Shown here piece by piece: positions 17,115-25,556 of a stretch of 64,000 bases of DNA. The notes beneath the pieces are model-generated. The model did not search any database, was not told the origin of the DNA, and saw only the letters and a list, made by a program, of their open reading frames with translations. Every line of letters starts with the position of its first letter. Within the stretch, counting starts at the first letter, position 1. Both the position numbers and the translations under genes were made by a program. The stretch is from DATBGZ01 sp036557785 (GTDB lineage Bacteria; Actinomycetota; Actinomycetes; Mycobacteriales; Micromonosporaceae): positions 62,001 through 126,000 of the forward strand of contig DATBGZ010000038.1 in assembly GCA_036557785.1 (NCBI GenBank). Direction: 5' to 3'.

Positions 17115-19229
17115 TTATCGCCGGCTCTGCCAGTGCTCGAGCTCCTCGGCGGGCATGGGATGGCCGAAGTGCCAGCCCTGACCGATGGTGCCCGGCAGGC
17201 GGGCCAGCACCGCGGCCGTGTCCTCGTCCTCCACCCCCTCGGCGACCAGGTCCAGCCCCAGCGCCCGGGCCAACTCATGCACGGTGGTCACGATCGCCAT
17301 CTCGGCCGAGTGGTCCAGCAACCCGTGCACGTACGACCGGTCGATCTTCACCTCGGTCAGGGGAAACGCTCGCAGCTGATGCATGGAGGCGTAGCCGGTA
17401 CCGAAGTCGTCCATCGACAGACCGACGCCGAGGTGAACCAGCGCGTGCGCGGCACGCTGGACCGCGACATCTCCGCCCACGAAGACGCGTTCAGTGATTT
17501 CGATGGTGAGCTGACCTGGCGGGATCGCGTGGCCGCGGATGAGCGCCGCAAGCTCGTCGATGAACCCCGGCTCGCGCAGGTCGTTGGCGCTCACGTTGAT
17601 CGCCACACGGAGCGCGAAGCCACGCTCGTTCCACGCGCGGATCTGCTCGGTCACTCGCTCGAGCATGTGCAGGGTCAGCAGGTGCATCACATCGCTGGGT
17701 TCGATCGCCTCGATGAGTTCATCGGTCGGTACCGGTCCCCACTGCGGGTGCGTCCACCGCAGCAGCGCCTCAACCCCGCGCAGCCGACCGGTCTGGAGCT
17801 CGATCTGGGGTTGGTAGTGCACGGCGATCTCGTCCGCGCGGCCGGGATCGCGCAGGACGGCTGCCATCTCGACGAGCAGGGCCATGCGCCGGTCGGCGGC
17901 GGACGACTCCACCGGCGCGTGTACCCCGGCCGCCACGCCCCGCCGGCGCGCGTCGGTCAGCGCCAACTCCGCCTTCACCAGCAGTACGCCCAGATCGCGC
18001 CCATGCAGCGGCGAGAGTGCCACCCCCGCGGTCGGCTCGATGTCGAACGGGACGCCGTTCACCTCAATCGGGACCTTGCAGACCTCCACCGCTCGCTCCG
18101 CCTCCGCCAGGCCGGACTCAGCGGTGAGGTCGGGCACCACGACGACCAGGCCCTCGCCGGCGAGCCGCCCGACGTGGATCGCGCCGTACGCGGCGACCAG
18201 TCGCCGGACCAACTCCTTGACCACCGTCTCGTAGACGTGGCGGCCGAGGACGCGGCTGATGGCGGGCACCCTCTGCCCACTCACCACTATCAACCCAAAG
18301 GATCTCGGCGCATAGGGCTTCATGAAGTCGTAGCGAACGAGATCCTCCAGCGCGGCCATCAGTCCGCGCTGGCTCATGGCGCCGCTGACCGGGTCCCGGT
18401 TCAGCCGCTGCTCCCGACGTGCGTGGGCGCCGACGATCAGGTTCCACATGATCAGGGGCAACGCGACCAGGGAGACGCGCCAGTCGGAGACGATGGAGAG
18501 CAGTGGCTGTGCGAGCAACATCGACGCGACAGTCGCGAACAGACCGTCGAACACGCGGGCCACCACCGGTCGCGGCGGGATACCACTGACCAGAAGCTCC
18601 CACAGCACGATGAGCCCGAGCGTGGTAACCAACCAGACGCTCGCCATGATCAGGAAGGGGATCAGGGCGTCGCGGGCTCGTCCGATGCGTGGGTCGTAGT
18701 GCACCTGGGACAGCACGAACGTGAGGACGACCTGCGCCGCCAGCAGGGCCAGCACGAGGCGGCTCACGAAACCCAGGCCGGTGCGCCACGAGGAGCGCTG
18801 CCCGATCGCGGAGACCGCCGCGGCCACCGCCTGCACGATGATCCCCGGCCCGACGCCCCAGTCCAGGATCACCGCCATCGCGAAGCAGACCGTGAGCGTG
18901 GTCCGGAACGCCGCCTGCGGGCGGACGCGCGTGAAGAGGGGCAGATCAACGAGCAGCGCGAGTACGGCCAGATACCAGAACTGCATCGGCGCGTCCGGCA
19001 GAAACGCCCAGGCGCGCGGCAGGTTCCAGAGGGTCAGAACTGCGGCGACGGTCACGACCGTCACCTGGTAGGCCGGCCCCAGCCACAGTCTCGGGCGAGC
19101 CCTTCCCGACACGTTCGAATGTAGGCTCTGGGCCAGGGAGCCGGGCCCGGTCACCACAGCCGTCACCCGGTAAGGACTCCATGAGCCGGTGGCCTGAGGC
19201 GTCTGCGTGGCTGGGAGTGCGACGAGCAC
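17115..19229 (-). CDS. membrane EAL-domain c-di-GMP phosphodiesterase with degenerate GGDEF domain
   Basis: Up to 704 residues. The N-terminal ~260 residues contain about seven hydrophobic helices (VTVVTVAAVLTLWNLP, FWYLAVLALLVDLPLF, VILDWGVGPGIIVQAVAAAVSAI, LVLALLAAQVVLTFVL and others), a membrane sensor. A GGDEF-like domain follows (DPVSGAMSQRGLMAALE), but the signature position reads RLAGEGLVVVVPD, so cyclase activity is unlikely. The C-terminal EAL domain is intact: GVEALLRW, VAINVSANDL, EITERVF, DDFGTGYAS, VKIDRSYV and AEGVED, implying hydrolysis of c-di-GMP to pGpG. GTG 19229 is the longest start; several later GTG codons are possible. Confidence 0.9.
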   Translation of the reverse strand: MLVALPATQTPQATGSWSPYRVTAVVTGPGSLAQSLHSNVSGRARPRLWLGPAYQVTVVTVAAVLTLWNLPRAWAFLPDAPMQFWYLAVLALLVDLPLFTRVRPQAAFRTTLTVCFAMAVILDWGVGPGIIVQAVAAAVSAIGQRSSWRTGLGFVSRLVLALLAAQVVLTFVLSQVHYDPRIGRARDALIPFLIMASVWLVTTLGLIVLWELLVSGIPPRPVVARVFDGLFATVASMLLAQPLLSIVSDWRVSLVALPLIMWNLIVGAHARREQRLNRDPVSGAMSQRGLMAALEDLVRYDFMKPYAPRSFGLIVVSGQRVPAISRVLGRHVYETVVKELVRRLVAAYGAIHVGRLAGEGLVVVVPDLTAESGLAEAERAVEVCKVPIEVNGVPFDIEPTAGVALSPLHGRDLGVLLVKAELALTDARRRGVAAGVHAPVESSAADRRMALLVEMAAVLRDPGRADEIAVHYQPQIELQTGRLRGVEALLRWTHPQWGPVPTDELIEAIEPSDVMHLLTLHMLERVTEQIRAWNERGFALRVAINVSANDLREPGFIDELAALIRGHAIPPGQLTIEITERVFVGGDVAVQRAAHALVHLGVGLSMDDFGTGYASMHQLRAFPLTEVKIDRSYVHGLLDHSAEMAIVTTVHELARALGLDLVAEGVEDEDTAAVLARLPGTIGQGWHFGHPMPAEELEHWQSRR

Positions 19230-19586
19230 ACTGATCAGCGTCGACGCCGTCCGGCGGCCGAGCGCCTCGACCGTATCCCGTGCTCACGCTCTTGGACGCG
19301 GAGGCGAGCACGGCAGCCGCCACGTCCACTGTAGAGACGGGCATACACCGCAAAAAGCACTCGGACCTGTGCGGCGACGGCGGCGACGGGCCGTACGTCC
19401 GCGTAGGTCAGGGGGTAACCGCGCCGGCCATCGAGCGGCAGAGGTTTGAGGCAACCACTTGACGCGGTTTGGATAACGTTACACACTCAGACGCAGAACA
19501 GCGCCGACGTCGATGTCCACCGCTCGACGTGGGTGCACTTGTACCCGGACCGCCTCGCGCCCCAACGCATCGTGCAGGCTGAGTAT

Positions 19587-19606
19587 CGGAGCATGCGCAT
19601 GCTCCG
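19587..19606. repeat. perfect 20-bp palindrome
   Basis: CGGAGCATGCGCATGCTCCG is identical to its reverse complement over all 20 bases. It could be an operator, a recombination site or part of an RNA. Confidence 0.6.
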
Positions 19607-19661
19607 TCACATCCGGTAACAGCTTGCGCATCACACTCGACAAGAACGGCAACACGAACAC

Positions 19662-19686
19662 GCCGACCGCAAGCTGTGCGGTCGGC
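19662..19686. repeat. stem-loop, 10-bp arms
   Basis: GCCGACCGCA and TGCGGTCGGC are perfectly complementary around the loop AGCTG. Confidence 0.55.
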
Positions 19687-19697
19687 TGACCAAGACT

Positions 19698-19738
19698 CGG
19701 GGGCGGGCTGACAGATGGTGGCTGGCGGCCCGCCCCCG
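19698..19738. repeat. stem-loop, 11-bp arms
   Basis: CGGGGGCGGGC and GCCCGCCCCCG are perfectly complementary around a 19-nt loop. Confidence 0.55.
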
Positions 19739-19771
19739 GGGCACGTCCACCCGTCAGACCGTCCCCCGCAC

Positions 19772-19833
19772 CGCGAGGTGGGGCGTCCGAGGGCTAGGCC
19801 CCCTGCCGCTGGACGCCCCACATCGCGTCTTTT
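19772..19833 (+). terminator. terminator-like hairpin with T-run
   Basis: Left arm 19772-19788 and right arm 19811-19827 pair at 16 of 17 positions (core GTGGGGCGTCC/GGACGCCCCAC) and are followed directly by TCTTTT on the plus strand. No plus-strand gene ends nearby, so if it is a terminator it would end an unrecognised transcript arising in the 19.2-19.8 kb gap. Confidence 0.45.
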
Positions 19834-19942
19834 CCGGTCGAGGCCCCCTGTTCGACAGTCGGCCGACACCCCCCGCGTCGGCCACGCCTCGCCCGGTAGT
19901 TTCGCGCTGGCTGACAAGGCGACACGGTAGTCGCACGGAGAT

Positions 19943-19964
19943 GTGCTTGTGGACAGGCAAGCAC
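19943..19964 (-). terminator. hairpin downstream of the NACHT gene
   Basis: GTGCTTG and CAAGCAC form a 7-bp stem around 8 nt, 16 bp beyond the NACHT stop codon on the minus strand. It may act in 3'-end formation of that mRNA. Confidence 0.35.
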
Positions 19965-19979
19965 GCGACCGCGGTGCGC

Positions 19980-22979
19980 TCAGCCCACCAGCTCGAGTGC
20001 GTGGTCGGTGACGCTCTGGCAGAGGGTTCGTGCAGAAGCTCGTTCGTCGTCGGGCATCGCTTCGACGAGAACGCGGATCGCGTCGACGCAGGTCGCGACC
20101 GCGCCGGTCTGGTCGCGATCGAGCGTGCGGACCCGGGCCGCGAGCATCTGCACGCGCTGCACCGCCGGCAGGTCGAAGTTCCCGATCGCGGCTTCGAGCA
20201 TGGCCGCCGGGTAGCGGATGGCGACGCTGATCAGCGCGTCGAACACCGCGGGGTCGGCCGGCACAGCCAGGCTCACCGCCGTCGCGAGGTTGATCGTCTG
20301 AGGCCGCCCAAGAGTGCCGGCGGCGAGGCGAGCCAGCGCCGGCTGGGTGAAGGCGTCGCCGATCATGCGAGCGAGGTGTGCGGTCAGCGGGATATCGAGC
20401 TCACCGAGCAGTGCCGCGTGGATCAACGGCTGGAACGGGCCGAGGAGCTCCGGGCGCGGCGGCCTTGGCTCGACGCGGAGGGCGGCGACGACCTTGTGCG
20501 TGGCCGGCCCCATCGGCCATGAACGCGGGACGAGCGCGTCATCGTCGCTCGACGCGAACAGGTCTTCGATCGCGCGTTCGACCCAGGGCACGCTCACCGC
20601 GATCCTCGTCAGCGTGCCGCGGGTGGCCAAGCGCAGGTTCAGGTCGGCGTCGTGCAGGGCGGTCCCCACGAGCGTGGCGAAGCCCTGAGCATCCAGGGCC
20701 TTGCCGTACCACGCGGACAGGCCCCGGGCGGCTGCCTCGCGGACGGAGGGCTCGGCGTCGTGCAGCTGCTTCTGCAGCAGGTCGAGAGCGTCCGCAGTCC
20801 GCGTCAGTCCCAGCGCCACGGCCGCGGCATCGGAGTCCCGGGCACGCCGTGCCGCCGCGAGCAGCAGATCACGCGTGGCCGGTCCGACCTCGCGCAGGCA
20901 CGGGCCGTCCGCATCGCCGACGGGATGGCCCGCGGCGACGCGTGCCTCGATGGCGGCGACGGCCGTGGCCGGGTCGACCCGGTGCAGTGCGGTGGAGGCG
21001 CCGCCGGTCGGTGCTGGCTCACGGGCGATGATGCGTGCCAGTGCCGCCCGCCCCGGGGCCCCGCACCAGGCGAGCGCTTCGTAGGTCGAGTCGTCGACGT
21101 ACGAAGCGTGGCTGAGGAGCTCTTCGGCCAGTGCGATCCAGTCGCCATCACGGCCAGACATGGACAGGGCCTGAGCCACGGTGCGCGTCGACACCACTCC
21201 GGCCGCGTGGAGCATCTTCAGCCGGTCGAGGTCGGCATGGTCGCACCGACCCGAGGCGGTCAGGCGGGTGCAGTAGTAGCCGAGCGGGTCGCGACCCGTG
21301 ACGCACAGCCGCGCCACCTCCGACCGGACCCGGCAATCGTGTGGATCCGCAGGCGGTGCGGGCTCGAGGCCGAGGGCGAAGTCGAGCACGCCGGCGAGCG
21401 CCGGGTCGTGCCAGGCTCGCTCCACCGTGCGCCGGACGACATCGACGGGCATCGTGAGCAGGCGGCGGGCCGCCAGGAACTCGTGCACCGATCGGTCGAT
21501 CCAGCTCACCCGAGCGTCACCGAGGCGTTGCCCTGCCGCGGCGGCCGGCTGGGTCAGGATGCCAATGATCCGGACCGCCTCGTAGGTCAGGCTCTGCAAC
21601 GGCATCGCTGCCGGACCGCGGCGACGCAGGACCGCATCACAGCGGCCAACATCGATGCTGTCCGCCCACCCGCCGGGCATGGTCATCTCCCATGCCAGAT
21701 CGGCGAGCGCGTCGGCCATGCCGGCTCGGCGAGCCCCGTCGTCGGCCGCCAGGTCGGTGCCCGGGGAGTCCTGCTCCTTCCACATGCGCCCGAGGAACCG
21801 AGCCACGACCTGGTCGAACAACTGGGCCCGGCTGGTCGCCGGGGCATCGGTCTCGGCGACCCAGGCGCAGAACGAGGCGATCAGGGGGATCTGCGCGAAC
21901 TGGCGCAGCGGCGAGCCGGGAGCCAGCACGGGCGCCAGCCGATGCTCCGGCACGGGCATCGATCGGCGGCCGAACCAGGCCCGCCACAGCCGCCGTACCT
22001 GAGCATCGTCGAGTGCGCCCAGACGCAGGTAGACGGGGGCGAGGTGCCCGACGCCGCCGGCGACCGGATCGGTCCACCCGGCCGCGCGGGAGGTGACCAC
22101 CAGTTGGCGATCCGAGCCCTGCCGGGCCCACTCCGCCAGCCAGCGCAGGGCCTGCGCCGCGGCGGTCTGTGCGCGCTGGCCCAGGACCTCGTCGTACCCG
22201 TCCACCACCACGACGCAGGGTGCCTCGCGGTCCTCGACCACCGTGGCGAGCGCGTCCTGGCACGGGCGGGTATCCATGCCGGCGTAGCGCAGGCTGACCG
22301 TCGCCGCATCGACGAGAGCATGGTGCGGGGAACTGCCGGGCCACAGCGTGGCGAGCTCGACAGCCTGCATCCACAGGGGAGTGGGGGACTGGTCGGGGTC
22401 GGCCTCGATCAGGGCTTCGCGTACGAGCGCGGCCACGTGGTGACGGGCCTGCCAGGTCTTGCCGTAGCCGGCATCGCCTAGCACAACAGCGATCCGGACG
22501 GTACTCAGGGCACTGGCCCAGGGCACGTCGGCATCCTCGATCGGTCCGCGGGGATCGGTCGTCACCGACACCATGCGCTGCTGGAAACCGTCATCGATGT
22601 CGGTAAACGGCATCCAGGACGGCGCGACGGTGACAACCTCGCGCAGGTTCTCCAGATAGGAGTCGATCGCTGCGGCGGCGTGCCCCGCCTGCGGCGTCTG
22701 GGCGCCGCGGGCCTCGTCGAGCGCGTCCCGCAGTGCCTGGAGCCCGAAATGACGATCCAGCCGGGTCCGGCAGTAGGCGTCGATGGCTTCGCACGTCCGC
22801 CTCGTCGGGGGGCGCCACCCGTGCTTGTCGCCGTCGGCGGCCAAGCGCCGGATGATCGCGGACCCCAGGCCGGTGCCCTTGCTGATCTGGCCCGACGTCA
22901 GGCCCTCAGACTGCAGAGCGGCATAGGCGTCCTTCGACGCCCGCTTCAGTTGCGCCCGGATCCGTGCCGGCGTGGTCAT
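19980..22979 (-). CDS. NACHT-domain STAND NTPase (bacterial NLR-like) with N-terminal HTH and C-terminal HEAT-like repeats
   Basis: A 999-residue protein from ATG 22979. Residues ~26-75 look like a helix-turn-helix (GLTSGQISKGTGLGSAIIRRLAADG). The NACHT NTPase follows: Walker A GDAGYGKT at 168-175, the NACHT-type Walker B VVVVDGYDE at 256-264, a sensor strand QLVVTSRAAGW near 292-302, then FAQIPLIASFCAWV and IDRSVHEFLAARRL, matching the usual NACHT winged-helix closing motif. The remaining ~450 residues contain HEAT-like helical pairs (DAEPSVREAAARGLSAWYGK, DADLNLRLATRGTLTRIA). NACHT proteins of bacteria include antiphage sensors; there is no obvious effector such as a nuclease, TIR or protease domain, so the HTH or unannotated parts must serve as output. 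The open frame extends to 23198, but that part lacks coding character. Confidence 0.88.
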   Translation of the reverse strand: MTTPARIRAQLKRASKDAYAALQSEGLTSGQISKGTGLGSAIIRRLAADGDKHGWRPPTRRTCEAIDAYCRTRLDRHFGLQALRDALDEARGAQTPQAGHAAAAIDSYLENLREVVTVAPSWMPFTDIDDGFQQRMVSVTTDPRGPIEDADVPWASALSTVRIAVVLGDAGYGKTWQARHHVAALVREALIEADPDQSPTPLWMQAVELATLWPGSSPHHALVDAATVSLRYAGMDTRPCQDALATVVEDREAPCVVVVDGYDEVLGQRAQTAAAQALRWLAEWARQGSDRQLVVTSRAAGWTDPVAGGVGHLAPVYLRLGALDDAQVRRLWRAWFGRRSMPVPEHRLAPVLAPGSPLRQFAQIPLIASFCAWVAETDAPATSRAQLFDQVVARFLGRMWKEQDSPGTDLAADDGARRAGMADALADLAWEMTMPGGWADSIDVGRCDAVLRRRGPAAMPLQSLTYEAVRIIGILTQPAAAAGQRLGDARVSWIDRSVHEFLAARRLLTMPVDVVRRTVERAWHDPALAGVLDFALGLEPAPPADPHDCRVRSEVARLCVTGRDPLGYYCTRLTASGRCDHADLDRLKMLHAAGVVSTRTVAQALSMSGRDGDWIALAEELLSHASYVDDSTYEALAWCGAPGRAALARIIAREPAPTGGASTALHRVDPATAVAAIEARVAAGHPVGDADGPCLREVGPATRDLLLAAARRARDSDAAAVALGLTRTADALDLLQKQLHDAEPSVREAAARGLSAWYGKALDAQGFATLVGTALHDADLNLRLATRGTLTRIAVSVPWVERAIEDLFASSDDDALVPRSWPMGPATHKVVAALRVEPRPPRPELLGPFQPLIHAALLGELDIPLTAHLARMIGDAFTQPALARLAAGTLGRPQTINLATAVSLAVPADPAVFDALISVAIRYPAAMLEAAIGNFDLPAVQRVQMLAARVRTLDRDQTGAVATCVDAIRVLVEAMPDDERASARTLCQSVTDHALELVG

Positions 22980-23114
22980 CGTGACGTCCCGCGCTCGCGC
23001 GGCTGCGGACAGGGCGCGTGCGCGCCGCGATTCCCCTGTTCCAGCAAGGCCGAAACGCCCCGGAACACCCCCTTCACTCGACGGTAACCAGCGTCGCGAG
23101 GAGGTGCGTACGAC

Positions 23115-23168
23115 ATGGACTGGAACGGACTCTTCACGCTCGTCCAGGTGCTTCTGGGCCTGAGCTGA
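23115..23168 (+). CDS. possible 17-residue hydrophobic peptide
   Basis: ATG 23115 follows AGGAGG (23099-23104) by 10 nt and opens MDWNGLFTLVQVLLGLS before TGA. The peptide is amphipathic to hydrophobic and sits in the divergent region between the NACHT and XRE genes. It could be a leader peptide, a small toxin-like or signalling peptide, or chance. The strong ribosome binding site in a gene-poor gap is the main support. Confidence 0.35.
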   Translation: MDWNGLFTLVQVLLGLS

Positions 23169-23325
23169 CCACCGATGAGGGGGCTCGTGAGGCGGCAAGC
23201 CATGCGGGCCCCCCTTTCCGTCCCTCCATCACCATCCAGCCACCGAAACCGTGCCGTGCGCAATGGCAGGGTACGAAACCAAACGGTCGGCCGCAGTCGG
23301 CCAATGATCCTGATTCCCGGTCGCA

Positions 23326-23336
23326 TCGCGATATCA
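23326..23336. promoter_or_regulatory. TCGCGATATCA motif upstream of the XRE gene
   Basis: The 11-mer TCGCGATATCA recurs at 24538-24548, inside the inverted repeat in front of the ABC exporter operon. Two copies flanking the XRE gene suggest a binding site of its product; this is inference. Confidence 0.3.
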
Positions 23337-23532
23337 ATGTCGGCGTCGCGACCGGACATCCTTGCGCCACCGGTAAACTCGGTCTGCTGGCCAGCCCCCG
23401 GCCGGCGAAACGGTGATCGAAAAACTGGCGCGAAATGTACCGAACATCAGAACTGGCTCGACCGGGGAAATGCCGCGACGTTGCGCGAGCCCCCTGCCCG
23501 GCGGCCAGCCATTGTCATTCTCCACGACCCCG

Positions 23533-24450
23533 ATGACCGGCCGGCAACCCCGGCGTCGCCCGCCGATCACGGAGGCGCACGCCCGACTTGGCGCTGCCCT
23601 GCGCACCGTGCGCAAGACCGCCGGCTTGACGACCCGGCAGATACCCAAGGCGCCGGACGGGTGCTACTCGTCCGGGCACATCTCCTTGGTGGAGGCGGGT
23701 GCGGTCGCCGCCTCCCCGGAGCTCGTCGAGGCATACCTGGTCTTCAGCACGACCCCGGGGGAACTGCGTTCGCTGTACCAGCAGGCGCTCGCGGCCACGA
23801 GGGAGGCCGGGCGCCGGCGCCGGCAGGGCCACCTCGCGGCGCGGGCCGGCCCGCCGCGCGACCCGGGGTCCATCACGGATCGGCAGCAGGTGCAGGAGCA
23901 CTACATCGTGGTCGCGCAGGAGGCGGACTACCGGTTCCACCCCACCGGGAGCATCCGCGATGTCCTGCTCACCTCATGGATCCGCGCGACGAGCCCGGGG
24001 GTTCGACTGGTCTACGGTGGGTTCAGCTACCTCACCGATCCCCGGCGCGGGGTGTTGTCGGTCGAGCCGGTCGCCGGTGGCAGGCTCGCGGAGATGCAGG
24101 AGAGCGAGACCGGCGCGATCAAGGCCTACCTGGAGACCGACCGCGACATCAACCCCGACGACTCGCAGCCGTACCGGATCTCCTACCGCCTGAAGGTCGA
24201 CAGCCCGCAGCGGTCGGTGCCGCGACTGCGCTACTTCGCCGACGAGGGCACCAAGCAGCTGCGGGTGCGCGCCGAGTTCCCCGCCTCAGTGGACCCCGGC
24301 GTGCTGTGGTGGTTCGCCGCGCCCGGCGCCATCGACGCCGAGTACCGCGACCCCCGACGCAAACTCCGGCCGGGTACCGGGGGCGTCTACCACCGCACGT
24401 TTGATGACCTCGTGCCGGGCTGGTGTTACGGGCTCACCTGGAGCTGGTGA
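23533..24450 (+). CDS. XRE-family helix-turn-helix protein with uncharacterised C-terminal domain
   Basis: A 305-residue protein. Residues ~12-85 form an XRE-type HTH (ARLGAALRTVRKTAGLTTRQIPK, SSGHISLVEAGAVAASPELVEAYL), with GHIS/VE..GR-like spacing but a divergent recognition helix. A basic linker (GRRRRQGHLAARAG) follows. The C-terminal ~200 residues (YRFHPTGSIRDVLLTSWIRA, VPRLRYFADEGTKQLRVRAEFPASVDPGVLWWFAAPG) read as a beta-rich domain I do not recognise. ATG 23533 is preferred because the frame upstream has wobble bases atypical of the organism; GTG 23413 and ATG 23470 are alternatives. The gene lies divergent to the NACHT gene and before an ABC exporter. Confidence 0.72.
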   Translation: MTGRQPRRRPPITEAHARLGAALRTVRKTAGLTTRQIPKAPDGCYSSGHISLVEAGAVAASPELVEAYLVFSTTPGELRSLYQQALAATREAGRRRRQGHLAARAGPPRDPGSITDRQQVQEHYIVVAQEADYRFHPTGSIRDVLLTSWIRATSPGVRLVYGGFSYLTDPRRGVLSVEPVAGGRLAEMQESETGAIKAYLETDRDINPDDSQPYRISYRLKVDSPQRSVPRLRYFADEGTKQLRVRAEFPASVDPGVLWWFAAPGAIDAEYRDPRRKLRPGTGGVYHRTFDDLVPGWCYGLTWSW

Positions 24451-24519
24451 TCTGTGGCCGTCCACGGTGGAGGGATCCGTCCCCCGGACCGCGGCGCCGG
24501 CTGCGTTGCGGCCACCCGG

Positions 24520-24548
24520 TTGACGCCGGTGATATCTTCGCGATATCA
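24520..24548 (+). promoter_or_regulatory. promoter with overlapping inverted repeat before the ABC exporter operon
   Basis: TTGACG (24520-24525) is a good -35 element, and the expected -10 position falls in TGATATC-TTCGC-GATATCA (24530-24548), an inverted repeat with perfect 7-bp arms. A repressor bound there would occlude RNA polymerase. The right half contains TCGCGATATCA, also present upstream of the XRE gene. Confidence 0.5.
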
Positions 24549-24593
24549 GCGGCACCAGTGTGGCCGGCCCCGGCCGACCGGAGAGGCGGCCGG

Positions 24594-25556
24594 GTGGTCG
24601 GTCAGCATCACGACGAGGGCGCTCCCGCGCTGTCCGTGCAGGGCCTGGGCAAGCGGTTTGGGGATCGCGTCGCGTTCCATGACGTCTCGTTCGAGGTCGG
24701 ACGTGGTGAGATCTTCGGTTTCCTGGGACCCAACGGCGCGGGGAAGACGACGACCGTACGGACCCTCGCCACGCTCATCGCGCCGACCTCCGGGTCGGCG
24801 GTCGTAGCCGGCATCCCGCTCGCCCCGGAGAACGGGGTCGCGATCCGGATGCTGATCGCGGTCATGCCCGAGTCGCCCGGACTCTACCTACGCCTGAGCG
24901 TCGCCGAGAACCTGGAGTGCTTCACCGACCTCTATGGGACGGCAAACCCGCGCGAGCGCATCGCCTGGGCGCTCGCGGAGGTCAAGCTCACGGATCGGGC
25001 CGCTGACATCTGTGGGTCATTGTCGAAGGGGCTGCGGCAGCGGGTCGCGCTGGCCAGGGCACTGCTCAGCGATCCGCGCGTGCTCTTCCTCGACGAGCCG
25101 ACGGCGGGCCTGGACCCAGTCGCGGCCCGGGACGTGCATGACCTGATCGGCCAGCTCCGGGAGCGTGGGGTGACGGTCTTCCTGACCACGCACCGGTTGG
25201 AGGAGGCCGAGCAACTCTGCGACCGGGTCGCGATCCTCAACACGACGCTGCTGCGGATCGGCCGCCCCGACACGCTGCGCGACGAGCTGTTCGCCACGAC
25301 GCTCGCGGTGAGCACGCGCGAGCCGCTACCGGACCCGGCGGCGGTCTTCGCCGGACTGCCCGGGCTCACGGGCTGGCGCCAGGAGGACACCGGGCGCTAC
25401 GTCCTGTCGGTGACCGACCCGACCCTCACGGCCCCGGCCGCGACCCGGGCTCTCGTGGCGGCCGACGCCGACGTGCTCTCCATCAGCCAGTCACGGGCAT
25501 CGCTGGAAGATGTCTACCTCGAGCTCGTGGCCGGAGAATCGGGAGGACCGCGATGA
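24594..25556 (+). CDS. ABC transporter ATP-binding protein (DrrA/CcmA-like exporter type)
   Basis: A 320-residue ATPase. Motifs in order: Walker A GPNGAGKTTT, LSKGLRQRVALARAL (an ABC signature with SKG instead of SGG), Walker B RVLFLDEPTAGLDP, and H-loop TTHRLEEAE. The C-terminal ~90-residue extension is of the type found in drug and antibiotic exporters of the DrrA family and in NatA. GTG 24594 has GGAGAGG 7 nt upstream. Its stop overlaps the next gene's start by 4 bp (ATGA), indicating translational coupling. Confidence 0.9.
   Translation: MVGQHHDEGAPALSVQGLGKRFGDRVAFHDVSFEVGRGEIFGFLGPNGAGKTTTVRTLATLIAPTSGSAVVAGIPLAPENGVAIRMLIAVMPESPGLYLRLSVAENLECFTDLYGTANPRERIAWALAEVKLTDRAADICGSLSKGLRQRVALARALLSDPRVLFLDEPTAGLDPVAARDVHDLIGQLRERGVTVFLTTHRLEEAEQLCDRVAILNTTLLRIGRPDTLRDELFATTLAVSTREPLPDPAAVFAGLPGLTGWRQEDTGRYVLSVTDPTLTAPAATRALVAADADVLSISQSRASLEDVYLELVAGESGGPR

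Larger units (their letters stand above)
19230..19979. other. 750-bp non-coding region dense in inverted repeats
   Basis: No convincing gene is visible. Within 19587-19830 lie a perfect 20-bp palindrome, three stem-loops with perfect arms of 10-11 bp, and a T-run after the last one. The part 19440-19690 has visibly more A/T at wobble positions than the flanks. A structured RNA or remnants of a mobile element are the main possibilities. Confidence 0.5.

Noticed and set aside
17133..19124. 663-codon open frame antisense to the EAL phosphodiesterase gene
   Set aside because: It is an Arg/His/Asp/Gln-rich shadow of a GC-rich gene; the reverse strand shows the full EAL domain.
19479..19661. 60-codon reverse-strand frame (MFVLPFLSSVMRKLLPDV...) in the repeat-rich gap
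   Set aside because: It reads somewhat like protein and has atypical codon use, but it runs through the 20-bp palindrome, lacks a ribosome binding site and matches no family I know; possibly a gene remnant.
20652..22481. 609-codon open frame antisense to the NACHT gene
   Set aside because: No domain or RBS; it mirrors coding sequence on the other strand.
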